Below, one piece after another: positions 36,801 through 45,768 of a DNA stretch of 64,000 nucleotides. A program made the translations under genes and the position numbers. Source of the stretch: Verrucomicrobiales bacterium (GTDB lineage: Bacteria > Verrucomicrobiota > Verrucomicrobiia > Verrucomicrobiales > DEV007); assembly GCA_012960505.1 (NCBI GenBank), contig DUBC01000008.1, forward strand, positions 80,100 through 144,099, in the 5' to 3' direction. The notes below the pieces were generated by a model. That model saw only the letters and a program-made list of their open reading frames with translations, had not been told where the DNA came from and did not search any database. How positions within the stretch are numbered: position 1 is the stretch's first letter; each line of letters starts with the position of its first letter.

Positions 36801-37652
36801 ATGAAATCCGCATACAAAAAAGATCAGGAACTCTTATCTGAAATTAAAAACGCGGATCAATCACCTGAAAAATTTCATCTCTGGTGGCTTGGGCAAAGCG
36901 GTTTTCTCATCAAGTGGCGGCAGGATTACCTCTTATTAGATCCGTATTTATCAGATTCACTAACTGATAAATATTCACTAACTGATAAGCCTCACATACG
37001 AATCACGGAACAAACAGTAAACCCAAAGGAACTTGATTTCGTTAACATTGTCACTTCATCTCATAATCACACTGACCACTTAGATGCTCCAACACTTCTC
37101 GCAATCAATGAATCTCGTCCGGGCCTTCGTTTAATTCTTCCCAAAGCCAACATTCAATTCGCCAATGAAAGATTAGGAATTGATTCCGGCATCGAATTAA
37201 TTGGAATAAAAGAAAACGAACCTATCAGCGTCGGCAACTTCACAATCGATGGAATTGCAGCAGCCCATAATGAAGTTGAAAGAGACGAAGAAGGATCTCT
37301 AATTTATATGGGATTCATCATTCACTTTGGTGAGTGGACTATATATCACTCCGGCGACACTCTGTGGCATAATCAATTAACGGCTTCATTAATAAATCAA
37401 TCAGTTGATGTGGCAATAGTCCCAATCAATGGTAACGACCCATCCAGACACGTAGCCGGCAATCTTAACGGAACTGAAGCCGCTGCACTTTCAAAAGCAA
37501 TTAATGCGAAAATTGCAATTCCTCATCATTTCGACATGTTTGAATTCAATACAGCCAGCCCAGATGAGTTCACAGAAGCATGCGAAAGGTTAAATCAACC
37601 TTTCTGTGTTCTGCAAAATGGTCAAGGATGGTGCTCATCCGCACTCGGATGA
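36801..37652 (+). CDS. UlaG-like metallo-beta-lactamase-fold hydrolase
   Basis: 283 residues with metal-binding SSHNHTDHLD, IYHSGDTLWH and IPHHFDMFEF and the UlaG-style GNDPSRHVAGNLNGTEAA. UlaG is an L-ascorbate-6-phosphate lactonase, but this fold has many substrates, and here no ascorbate genes are near. An exact 16-base sequence repeats 18 bases apart (36955-36970 and 36973-36988), giving SLTDKYSLTDK in the protein. It lies directly after the MetE-like gene and probably in its operon. Confidence 0.8.
   Translation: MKSAYKKDQELLSEIKNADQSPEKFHLWWLGQSGFLIKWRQDYLLLDPYLSDSLTDKYSLTDKPHIRITEQTVNPKELDFVNIVTSSHNHTDHLDAPTLLAINESRPGLRLILPKANIQFANERLGIDSGIELIGIKENEPISVGNFTIDGIAAAHNEVERDEEGSLIYMGFIIHFGEWTIYHSGDTLWHNQLTASLINQSVDVAIVPINGNDPSRHVAGNLNGTEAAALSKAINAKIAIPHHFDMFEFNTASPDEFTEACERLNQPFCVLQNGQGWCSSALG
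36955..36988 (+). repeat. 18-bp tandem duplication inside the UlaG-like gene
   Basis: ATTCACTAACTGATAA occurs at 36955 and again at 36973, exactly 18 bases apart, encoding two SLTDK units in the substrate-side N-terminal part. In frame, so the protein is intact. Confidence 0.75.
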
Positions 37653-37661
37653 AATTCATCC
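37647..37661 (+). terminator. Hairpin overlapping the stop of the UlaG-like gene
   Basis: GGATGA / TCATCC pair over loop AAT; the TGA stop lies within the left arm. An A-rich stretch follows instead of T. Weak terminator candidate. Confidence 0.35.
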
Positions 37662-37801
37662 AAAAAGAAATGTTCCTAATCTATTAAAAATAGAAATTTA
37701 TTCACTAAATTTTAACATTCTTGGATCATTAACAATCAAATTAGGTGGAATTATTTGCTAAAAATCATCGTATTTTACCATTTTTACAGCAAATCCTTTG
37801 T

Positions 37802-37823
37802 TTGCGAATGAACAAATTCGCAA
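37802..37823. repeat. Inverted repeat 100 bases upstream of secDF
   Basis: TTGCGAAT (37802-37809) and ATTCGCAA (37816-37823) are perfect inverted copies with a 6-base loop. It could be an operator for secDF or a transcript hairpin; the flanks are AT-rich. Confidence 0.4.
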
Positions 37824-37921
37824 CTAATACTCAGGTTCTCAGAGTAAGGTTGTTTTTCTATTAAAAACCTGTAAATTTCCCGCCCCTGTTTCCGAGCAGG
37901 TATACATATATCATCACCCCA

Positions 37922-40303
37922 ATGTCACCAATTGTCGCTTTCCTAATCGCACTGTCCTTATTTGCACTTTTTATTTGGTACTTCGGGACTGACTCTAACT
38001 TCCGTCAAAGGATCATCGGAACAATCCTTGCCTTAGGGTTAGCAGGCTTCTGCGCATATTCTTTATTCCCGCCCGAAGAAAAAATTAACCGTGGAATGGA
38101 CCTTGCAGGAGGAGTTCGCTTCACTCTACAGCTTAACAAAAGAGCAGAAGCAAAAGATCCTATCAGTAAGAAGGATCAGGAAGAAGCTCTAAACGTTTTA
38201 AAAAAGAGACTGGCAGGATCAGTAAGTAATGTCGACGTTGTCCCGGAAGGCAAAGATCGTCTGGTTGTTGATATTCCTCATCGTGATGGAGATGCCAATC
38301 AAAACATTGATGAAGACAAAATTAAACAGATCCGTGCTCAACTGCAAAAATCCGCCATACTTGAACTGTACCTTACGCATGAACAGAACAATCCAGTAAC
38401 AATTGGTAAAATCGAAAGGGGAGAAGATGTTGTCCCTTTTTCTAAAATAGCAGAATATGCTCAACCAGAAGAAGAAAGCGGTGAAGAACCAAGAAAACTT
38501 TTACTTAAGGAGGAGATCTTAATCAAAGGAGAAGATGTTACCGATGCCAACGCCTTTAACGAAAATGGACGTTGGAAAATTAACATCACGTTCAAGGGAG
38601 AGGGCAAAGATAACCTTTCGAAAGTCAGTATGAAATATGCTGGTGATAACGTTACCCAAATGGCAATACTCCTTGACGGTGAAATTATTTCAGCTGCTGT
38701 GTTTAATGGACACATTCCCGGAGGGAATTGTCAAATATCCGGGGATTTCACTCAACAGGAAGCAACCACCTTAGCTGTATCCATGCGTAATCCACTAGGA
38801 GTAAAACCAGAAATACTTTACGAGGAATCCTTTCCCCCGACTCTAGCTAATGAAGCCATTAATCAAGGAATTCGAGCAGGCATATGGGGACTCGGATTGA
38901 CTGCATTTTTCATGGCAATTTTCTATCGATTTGCAGGACTAATCGCTCTGATTGGCCTGAGCATGAATATCATTCTTCTCTTTGGTATCCTTGCAATTTT
39001 TCAGGCTGATTTTACCCTTGCTGGAATTGCGGGAGTGATCCTTACAATCGGTATTGCTATAGATGCAAACGTATTGATCTATGAAAGGCTAAGGGAAGAA
39101 ATGGCAGCAGGAAAGACAGTGGGAACTGCAATTCAAACTGCTTACGAAAAAGCTTTCTCAGCAATTTTTGATGCTCAGATTACTACACTTATTACGGCCC
39201 TAGTTCTTTTATGGTTAGCAGAGGGCGCTATCCAAGGATTTGCAGTGACTCTGACCATCGGAATCATCGTGTCACTCTTCTCAGCTCTTCTAGTAACCCG
39301 AGTATGCTTTAATTGGCTCAGTGCGGCAAGAAAACTAAATAAACCTCTTAAATTCACTCCTGTATTATCCAATAAAAAAATTAATTTCCTTGGGCTAACA
39401 AAGTTTAGCCGTTTTATTTCCGTTGCTCTTATCGTTGTCACAATATTAACCATTGGAATAAAAAAAGAAGAATCTCTTGGCATTGAATTTGTCGGTGGAG
39501 ACCAACTAAGATTCAATGCATCAGAAAGCGCAGACAAGGAGTCCATCAGTAAAGCGATAACAGAAACACTCAATGAAACTAAGACACCTCAGATTCAGAA
39601 ACTAACCCCGATCGGTGGTGACAGCACAATTTACTCCGTTCGCGTTGAACCAGGTTCCGGTGAAAAAGTGAAACAAGCCATTACAATAGCAGGTCTTGCC
39701 GAGGGGCAAATTCAAAGCCAACAAATCGGTTCTGTTATTGCTGGCGAAATGGCAAAAAGGTCTCTCTACGCTCTCATTGCAGGACTTGGAGTTATTTTTA
39801 TTTATGTGACTTTCCGTTTTGAATTTTCATTCGCAATCGGCGCTATTGCTGCCCTGATTCATGACTTGTTTATTGTGATTGGGATTACCGTTCTTTGTGG
39901 AAAAGAACTAAACCTAATACTAGTTGGAGCCTTTCTGACTATTGCTGGTTATTCTATTAATGATACGATAGTTGTTTTTGACCGTATAAGAGAAAATCTT
40001 CGCAGCCAGAGAGGTGACGTTAAAGACATCATGAATACCGCCATTAATGCCACGCTCTCGCGAACAATTCTTACCAGTTTGACCACCCTCATCACAGTCG
40101 TGTCTTTGTTATTGTTTGGTGGGCCAGCACTAAATGACTTTTCTTTTGCAATCATTATAGGAGTTATTGTAGGAACTTATTCCTCAATATTTGTCGCTTC
40201 TCCTATTGTTTATTGGTGGGCAAAGAAGAAAAAAGTTAATTTACGACGTGAAATTTTGGATGCCGATCAGGATGACATTAGTTCAGCAGCACCAACAAAC
40301 TAG
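37922..40303 (+). CDS. secDF: Fused protein translocase subunit SecDF
   Basis: 793 residues: one chain with the SecD half (MDLAGGVRFTLQLN, TIGIAIDANVLIYERLREEM) and the SecF half (LGIEFVGGDQLRF, LTIAGYSINDTIVVFDRIREN), and 12 predicted membrane helices. It pulls preproteins across the inner membrane with proton motive force. The SecD P1 head is short. The fusion is seen in several phyla. No yajC lies beside it. Confidence 0.95.
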   Translation: MSPIVAFLIALSLFALFIWYFGTDSNFRQRIIGTILALGLAGFCAYSLFPPEEKINRGMDLAGGVRFTLQLNKRAEAKDPISKKDQEEALNVLKKRLAGSVSNVDVVPEGKDRLVVDIPHRDGDANQNIDEDKIKQIRAQLQKSAILELYLTHEQNNPVTIGKIERGEDVVPFSKIAEYAQPEEESGEEPRKLLLKEEILIKGEDVTDANAFNENGRWKINITFKGEGKDNLSKVSMKYAGDNVTQMAILLDGEIISAAVFNGHIPGGNCQISGDFTQQEATTLAVSMRNPLGVKPEILYEESFPPTLANEAINQGIRAGIWGLGLTAFFMAIFYRFAGLIALIGLSMNIILLFGILAIFQADFTLAGIAGVILTIGIAIDANVLIYERLREEMAAGKTVGTAIQTAYEKAFSAIFDAQITTLITALVLLWLAEGAIQGFAVTLTIGIIVSLFSALLVTRVCFNWLSAARKLNKPLKFTPVLSNKKINFLGLTKFSRFISVALIVVTILTIGIKKEESLGIEFVGGDQLRFNASESADKESISKAITETLNETKTPQIQKLTPIGGDSTIYSVRVEPGSGEKVKQAITIAGLAEGQIQSQQIGSVIAGEMAKRSLYALIAGLGVIFIYVTFRFEFSFAIGAIAALIHDLFIVIGITVLCGKELNLILVGAFLTIAGYSINDTIVVFDRIRENLRSQRGDVKDIMNTAINATLSRTILTSLTTLITVVSLLLFGGPALNDFSFAIIIGVIVGTYSSIFVASPIVYWWAKKKKVNLRREILDADQDDISSAAPTN

Positions 40304-40311
40304 AACCTCGC

Positions 40312-40340
40312 TTGACTGATCGATACTTAACCGTTAAATT
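40312..40340 (+). promoter_or_regulatory. Putative promoter for rpsU
   Basis: TTGACT (40312-40317) and TAAATT (40335-40340) are 17 bases apart, about 45 bases upstream of the bS21 ATG. Confidence 0.45.
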
Positions 40341-40384
40341 CAGCCCCCCTAAAATAGGACGATTTATTAATAAATAAAATACAT

Positions 40385-40678
40385 ATGCCAGAAGTAGAAG
40401 TTAACAAGGGTGAATCTGTGGACCGAGCTCTCAAACGTTTAAAGAATAAGCTTGAGGCTGAAGGAATCATGGATGAAATGCGCCGCCTCCGTGCCTTTGA
40501 AACTCCATTTCAGCGATATCGGCGTAAACAACGTACAGCAGCAAAAAAATCGCGTATGCGGTTTAGAGCAAATCTTCAAGTATTCAAGCGCAGCAACACC
40601 ACTAAGGAAGAAGAAGTATCTCCTGAAGAGACAACTGCAGCGGTAAAAGAAACTGTCGAATCAGCAGCGACTGAATAG
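40385..40678 (+). CDS. rpsU: 30S ribosomal protein bS21 with acidic C-terminal extension
   Basis: 97 residues. The first ~65 match bS21 (VNKGESVDRALKRLKNKLE, ETPFQRYRRKQRTAAKKSR). The last ~32 residues are an added Glu/Thr/Ala-rich tail (KEEEVSPEETTAAVKETV). bS21 helps position the mRNA anti-Shine-Dalgarno interaction on the 30S platform. Typical length is ~70, so the tail is extra. Confidence 0.92.
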   Translation: MPEVEVNKGESVDRALKRLKNKLEAEGIMDEMRRLRAFETPFQRYRRKQRTAAKKSRMRFRANLQVFKRSNTTKEEEVSPEETTAAVKETVESAATE

Positions 40679-40746
40679 GAATCCCATTTGCATTGGGAAA
40701 TTTCACCTGTCCCTCAATTAGGATTAGGCTAACTTGTGGGGATAAT

Positions 40747-42279
40747 TTATTCTTCTGCAAGCTCTACAAAGTAATCCTCTATCGCTGAAACAAGTCCAGG
40801 AATATTCGATTCCTTAGCTTCTATATCAACCTGCAGCCCGGCAGATTGCAAGGTCTCTGAAGTGATTGGTCCGATACTAGCAATTATTAAATGCTCTGGA
40901 ATTGGTAAATCCATATCCAAAAAACTTTCTACAGTACTTGAACTGGTAAAAGTGATAAGGTCAGTGTTCCCAGCCCGAAACCTTTCAACCGCACCGGTCG
41001 GGTCTTCTGACTCAGATACAGTCTGATAAGCGATCGCTTCGTCAACAATTGCATCAGCCTCAGTCAACCCATCAGAAATTACATCTCTTGCACTAGAAGG
41101 ACGAACCAGCAAAATCGTTTCATTCTCAACACTTCCATCCATCAGTTTTTTTAGTAAACTCTCAGCAACATATTCGTCTGGTATTAGATCTACTGAAAGA
41201 TGATAATGCTGAACTCTTTTTTGAGTACCTGGGCCTATCACTGCTATCTTCGCTCCTCCTATGGATCGAGCATCTTTGTAGAGTTTAAAAAACATATCAA
41301 AGAAAGCATCCACTCCGTTCGGGCTAGTGAATATGATCCAAGAATATTTGTGAGCATCCTGTACTAATTGTGCAAATTCTTTGATGTTTTCAGGTGGCTC
41401 GATTCTAATTGTAGGCATTTCATCAACATCAGCTCCTAAACATCTCAACCGAGCACTAAGCTCTCCTGCCTGACTGCGCGTTCTGGTAACAACAATTTGT
41501 TTTCCAAACAAAGGACGGTTCTCAAACCAATTTAATGTTTCTCTTAACTTCACCACTTGCCCAAAAACGGCCACAGCGGGAGCCTTGAATCCCACTTTTT
41601 CTGATCTGCTCGAAATATCACCCAATTCGCCAACTAAAGTTTGCTGGCGACCAGTCGTTGCCCATCGAATTAAAGCTACAGGAGTATCTGGTGCAGCTCC
41701 TCCAGCTATCATCATCTGAGTAACTCTTGCTAGTTGTCCTACGCCCATCAACATGACCTTTGTCCCATCCGAATCCCCAATTTTGGAGTAATCTACAGCA
41801 GCATCTTCTTTCGTCGGATCCTCGTGACCTGTAAAAATAGTTAGCTGAGAACAATGGTCCCGATGCGTCACAGGAATACCTGCGTAAGCTGGACCTGCTA
41901 CTGCAGAACTGATACCAGGAACAATTTCAAAGGGTACTCCAGACTCATGTAATTCCTGAGCCTCTTCACCTCCCCTACCAAATACGAATGGATCACCGCC
42001 CTTTAACCTCACCACAGTTTTACCTTCCAATGACAATTTAACAAGTAAATCGTTTAATTGATCCTGAGGAATAGCATGATCAGCAGCCTTTTTTCCTGCA
42101 TAAATCTTTTCCGAGTTTGCCGGAGCATGATTAAGTATATCAACATTGCATAGGTAGTCATAGACAACGACATCAGCCATTTCAAGGCACTGTTTTGCAC
42201 GCAATGTAAGAAGCCCTGGATCTCCAGGACCGGCTCCCACTAGATAGCAAACTCCTTTCTGTTTATTTTCAGAATCACT
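40747..42279 (-). CDS. cobA-hemD: Fused uroporphyrinogen-III C-methyltransferase / uroporphyrinogen-III synthase
   Basis: 510 residues from ATG 42279, just before the hemC stop (upstream starts at 42297 also possible). Residues 1-~245 are CobA (LVGAGPGDPGLLTLRA, GGDPFVFGRGGEEAQ, YAGIPVTHRD), which makes precorrin-2 for siroheme and cobalamin. The rest is HemD-like (VVTRTRSQAGELSARL, IIFTSPNGVDAFF). One polypeptide thus gives both the cyclised uroporphyrinogen III and its methylation. It is the last gene of the heme operon. Confidence 0.93.
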   Translation of the reverse strand, partial: SDSENKQKGVCYLVGAGPGDPGLLTLRAKQCLEMADVVVYDYLCNVDILNHAPANSEKIYAGKKAADHAIPQDQLNDLLVKLSLEGKTVVRLKGGDPFVFGRGGEEAQELHESGVPFEIVPGISSAVAGPAYAGIPVTHRDHCSQLTIFTGHEDPTKEDAAVDYSKIGDSDGTKVMLMGVGQLARVTQMMIAGGAAPDTPVALIRWATTGRQQTLVGELGDISSRSEKVGFKAPAVAVFGQVVKLRETLNWFENRPLFGKQIVVTRTRSQAGELSARLRCLGADVDEMPTIRIEPPENIKEFAQLVQDAHKYSWIIFTSPNGVDAFFDMFFKLYKDARSIGGAKIAVIGPGTQKRVQHYHLSVDLIPDEYVAESLLKKLMDGSVENETILLVRPSSARDVISDGLTEADAIVDEAIAYQTVSESEDPTGAVERFRAGNTDLITFTSSSTVESFLDMDLPIPEHLIIASIGPITSETLQSAGLQVDIEAKESNIPGLVSAIEDYFVELAEE

Positions 42280-43246
42280 CATGTTTAAACGCATCAATTC
42301 CCATTTGCTTCAACAAATCAAATGCAATTTTATTTAATTCGTTCCTTTCTCCTATCTTGGTTCCGGTTTTTGGGTCTGAGTCTAATTTTTCTTCATCAAA
42401 AACTATAGCACTGATTTCCAACTCATTATCTGGCAACAAATGTGCACTGACTCCTACCGGAGTATCACAACCTGCTCCAAGAAGTCTAAGGAATTCTCTT
42501 TCTACACCAACGCAATCCTCTGTATCCACATCATTAATTAATTTAAGCGAATCAACTATCGGAGCATCAGTAAGTGTTTCAATTGCAATTGCACCTTGCC
42601 CGGCAGCGGGAATAAAATCAGTAACACTCAGAGGTAAGCACTCTAGAACTTTATTCTCAATAATAATTTGAGTTGACTCGGAATCATAAAATTCCAGTCG
42701 CTCAAGCCCAGCTCTAGCCAATATAGTCGCATGACCAGCTTTCCCATCAATTAACTTCCTTAGCCGAGTAGGCACATTACCTCGAATTTCTAAAATGACT
42801 ATATCTGGTCTTATCCATCCAAGAGTTCGAGCCCTGCGAACACTACTCGTTGCCACACAAGAATTTTCTTCAAGATCCTCTAAAGGACATGCATTGTCTC
42901 TAAAGATTAAAAGATCTTCAATAGGTGCACGTCGTAAAACTGATGCAATCTGAAAAGCAGGGCCGAGTTCCGAAGGTAAATCCTTTAAACTGTGAACAGC
43001 AGCATCAATTTCACCTTTTATTAACGCATCTTCTAATTCTTTAGTGAAAACTCCTTTCTCCACTATCGGCCGATGCCCCTTCGAAAAATCAGTTAGCTTT
43101 AAATCTTTATATCTATCCCCACTGGTTTGGATAATACGCTCTTCGATTTCTCCATCAAATCCTTTTGCTCTTAGTTCAGATGCAACGGATCGGGTTTGAT
43201 AAAGGGCCAAGTCACTTCCCCTAGTACCAAGAACAATTTTATTCAT
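42275..43246 (-). CDS. hemC: Porphobilinogen deaminase (hydroxymethylbilane synthase)
   Basis: 323 residues with GTRGSDLALYQTRSVA, HSLKDLPSE, ATSSVRRARTLGW and the cofactor-cysteine region LLGAGCDTPVGV. It polymerises four porphobilinogens. Its ATG overlaps the hemA stop by four bases, and its end overlaps the CobA-HemD start. Confidence 0.96.
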   Translation of the reverse strand: MNKIVLGTRGSDLALYQTRSVASELRAKGFDGEIEERIIQTSGDRYKDLKLTDFSKGHRPIVEKGVFTKELEDALIKGEIDAAVHSLKDLPSELGPAFQIASVLRRAPIEDLLIFRDNACPLEDLEENSCVATSSVRRARTLGWIRPDIVILEIRGNVPTRLRKLIDGKAGHATILARAGLERLEFYDSESTQIIIENKVLECLPLSVTDFIPAAGQGAIAIETLTDAPIVDSLKLINDVDTEDCVGVEREFLRLLGAGCDTPVGVSAHLLPDNELEISAIVFDEEKLDSDPKTGTKIGERNELNKIAFDLLKQMGIDAFKHE

Positions 43247-44322
43247 ACTGTGGGAAGAGGGTCATCCCCTTGGTCAGGATACTTTTTTGTGTTTCTAGAA
43301 CTTATATCTAGTTCCAATTTAGCAACCTCTGTTGATATTAGATCTTCACATATTATAATTTGTTCTTCGCGTCTTGCATGAGCTGATACCGTGATTCTTT
43401 GTAAAGCATCCATATCGTATAAGTAAACACCTGGAACTCTTGCAATCTCTTCATCAACGTCTCTTGGAACTGCTATATCTATAATAAATAATGGCCGACC
43501 ACGTCGCTTGCGAATTGCCGGCACGATCTGTTCTTTAGTTAAAAGTGTATGAGGGGAAGACGTTGCTGTAATAAGTATATCCGCTTCAAATAGTCGCGTT
43601 AATCCTTCCTCAAATTCATAGGCTTTTCCGTTCATTTCTTCCGCAAGAGCAATGGCCTTGTCATGTGATCTGCTAGACACTACTAGTCCTTTTACTCCGC
43701 GACCAGCGAGTGTTTTAGCAACCATTTCACCCATCTGTCCTGCTCCAAGAATCATCACATTGCAGTCTTTTAGGTTTCCAAATATCTTCTCTGCCAAATC
43801 GACTCCAGCAGCGCCTACCGAGGTCGCTCCACGAGTAATCTTTGAATTAGTTCTTACATATTTGGCAATCTTAAAGACATTCTGAAAAAGTTTATTTAAA
43901 TAACGTGAAGTTTGTCCCGCCAAATGCGCTGCTGCATATGATTTTTTAACTTGTCCCAAAATTTCAGTTTCCCCCAAAATCATTGAATCAAGACCACTCG
44001 CGACTCGACACAAGTGCTTCATCATCTCAGATCCATGAAACTTATAAAAAGGTAAAGTTCTCATTTCCTCTTCCCCATATAAACAAGCAAAACATTCCTC
44101 GAGTTGAGAAAATTTATCTGAATTGGCTACGGTATATATTTCAATACGGTTGCATGTGGAAATAATCACTACCTCATAAAATCCTTCCTTTTCAGTAATT
44201 AAAGAGCATTTCTCTCCAAGCTTGGACTCTGGAATGGCCATTTGCTCGCGCACTGATACTGGAGCCGATTCATGATTAATGCCCACACAAAAGATTTCAG
44301 CTGAATTTATGTCTCCCATCAA
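43243..44322 (-). CDS. hemA: Glutamyl-tRNA reductase lacking most of the dimerisation domain
   Basis: 359 residues. The catalytic domain (HESAPVSVREQMA, ISTCNRIEIY with the nucleophile Cys) and the NADPH domain (ILGAGQMGEMVAKTLAGRG) are complete. After the linker helix (YLYDMDALQRITVSAHARRE) only ~35 residues follow, where typical enzymes of ~420 residues have ~100 for dimerisation. The end (DQGDDPLPTV) lies directly on the hemC start, so this is not a recent frameshift. It forms glutamate-1-semialdehyde from Glu-tRNA, the first step of heme synthesis. Confidence 0.9.
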   Translation of the reverse strand: MMGDINSAEIFCVGINHESAPVSVREQMAIPESKLGEKCSLITEKEGFYEVVIISTCNRIEIYTVANSDKFSQLEECFACLYGEEEMRTLPFYKFHGSEMMKHLCRVASGLDSMILGETEILGQVKKSYAAAHLAGQTSRYLNKLFQNVFKIAKYVRTNSKITRGATSVGAAGVDLAEKIFGNLKDCNVMILGAGQMGEMVAKTLAGRGVKGLVVSSRSHDKAIALAEEMNGKAYEFEEGLTRLFEADILITATSSPHTLLTKEQIVPAIRKRRGRPLFIIDIAVPRDVDEEIARVPGVYLYDMDALQRITVSAHARREEQIIICEDLISTEVAKLELDISSRNTKKYPDQGDDPLPTV

Positions 44323-44324
44323 TT

Positions 44325-45113
44325 CTAAGAAATAATCAACAAACTTAAAAATGAAATTAGAAAGGCAAATACAGCAAACTGAGCAAGTCTACGTGCAACA
44401 ATTCCGCGAAAGAACTCAACAAAACAAATTACTGCATAGAGAATCCATATCGCATACAAAGGCCACAAGGGGTGGCTACCTCCTTTCGGAGGAATTTTCT
44501 CTGCAGAAAAAATTCCAGCTGCTAACAATATGACTCCAAAAAACATAAGCCTGAAAACCGCTTTAGATAAATTATGCATTGGCGGTAAATGATAAAACAA
44601 TGTCTCCAATTTACCCGAACGCACATGATGTTCTTGGAGTAAAAACATCAAACCTGCTATACAAGCCATACCAAAGGATCCATACGAAATTAATGATATT
44701 CCGATGTGCAATTCCGTCCAAGTTTCGGCTCCACCAAGATCTGCCGCAGCTTTAATGGCTTGATCTTTATCAAATGGCACTAAAGCAGCTATGATACAGA
44801 TAATCAGAACTAAAGGAGAAGTGAAGACTCCCATTAATGAAAGCCTATAACTTGATCCAAAAAGAAGGTAAATAATGACCATAGACCAAGATACAAAAAC
44901 AAGTATTTCTAATAAGTTTGTCACCGGGCAGCGCTCATGGACTTGACCACGCTCCGCCAAGAACATCGATTGAAAAACCATGCCTAAAAACATAGCTAAA
45001 AAATTCCACACAGATTTCTTATAATGCCCGTTACGCAAAGAGGTAATTGCATATAAAAATCCACCGCAGAAAAAAACCGCAGCACAAACTAAAAATAAAC
45101 GATCACGATCCAT
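44325..45113 (-). CDS. HemX/CcsA-like cytochrome c assembly membrane protein
   Basis: 262 residues with about eight membrane helices and the CcsA-family segment WTELHIGISLISYGSFGMAC. It sits two bases upstream of hemA, an order also known from hemAXCDBL-type operons, where HemX modulates GluTR levels. A true cytochrome-c heme-export role is the alternative. Confidence 0.8.
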   Translation of the reverse strand: MDRDRLFLVCAAVFFCGGFLYAITSLRNGHYKKSVWNFLAMFLGMVFQSMFLAERGQVHERCPVTNLLEILVFVSWSMVIIYLLFGSSYRLSLMGVFTSPLVLIICIIAALVPFDKDQAIKAAADLGGAETWTELHIGISLISYGSFGMACIAGLMFLLQEHHVRSGKLETLFYHLPPMHNLSKAVFRLMFFGVILLAAGIFSAEKIPPKGGSHPLWPLYAIWILYAVICFVEFFRGIVARRLAQFAVFAFLISFLSLLIIS

Positions 45114-45235
45114 TTTTTGAGAGGCTGTATATTAATCCTTGCCCAACTGCTTTGCAAAAGAAGTAATTAACTTATATGTGATTTCATCTAGATATTTCAA
45201 CCTCTTAAATTTTGTGCTATGACTCCTATATCTTA

Positions 45236-45766
45236 ATGAAAAATATTGAAATAAATAGGCTAGAAAAAGCAATACGTGATGTCCCTGATTTTCCGAAGCC
45301 CGGAATTCTATTTAAGGACATAACACCCGTTCTAGCGGATGCTGAACTTTTTTCAATGAGTATCCATGCAATGGCATCTGCTACAAAAGGTGCGAAAATT
45401 GATAAAGTTGTTGGAATAGACGCTAGAGGATTTATTTTTGGGGCCGCCATAGCTAATTTACTCGAGGTTGGATTCGTTCCGGTTCGGAAAGCAGGCAAGT
45501 TACCTTGGATGACAGAATCTGAATCCTATTCATTAGAATATGGTGAATCAGTAGTAGAAATACATAAGGATGCTATTTCACCTGGAGAAAAGGTCATCAT
45601 CGTAGATGACCTTCTAGCCACAGGAGGAACCGCAGAAGCAACCTTGAAACTCGTTAAAAAATTAGGAGCTAACGTACATTCAGCATGCTTCTTTATTGAA
45701 CTCGAGTTTCTAAATGGCAAAGAAAAATTAGGGGGAACTGAAATTAAATCATTACTAGTCTACTAA
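45236..45766 (+). CDS. apt: Adenine phosphoribosyltransferase
   Basis: 176 residues from ATG 45236 (MKNIEINRLEKAIRDVPDFP); TTG/ATG further upstream is less likely. The PRPP loop VIIVDDLLATGGTAEA and DARGFIFGAAIA are the family motifs. It salvages adenine to AMP; adenine would come from the MtnP reaction. It is divergent from the heme operon. Confidence 0.95.
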   Translation: MKNIEINRLEKAIRDVPDFPKPGILFKDITPVLADAELFSMSIHAMASATKGAKIDKVVGIDARGFIFGAAIANLLEVGFVPVRKAGKLPWMTESESYSLEYGESVVEIHKDAISPGEKVIIVDDLLATGGTAEATLKLVKKLGANVHSACFFIELEFLNGKEKLGGTEIKSLLVY

Positions 45767-45768
45767 AA

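Noticed and set aside
40679..40746. Imperfect inverted repeat TCCCAT...TTGGGA after rpsU
   Set aside because: Stem has a mismatch and only five solid pairs; too weak to call.
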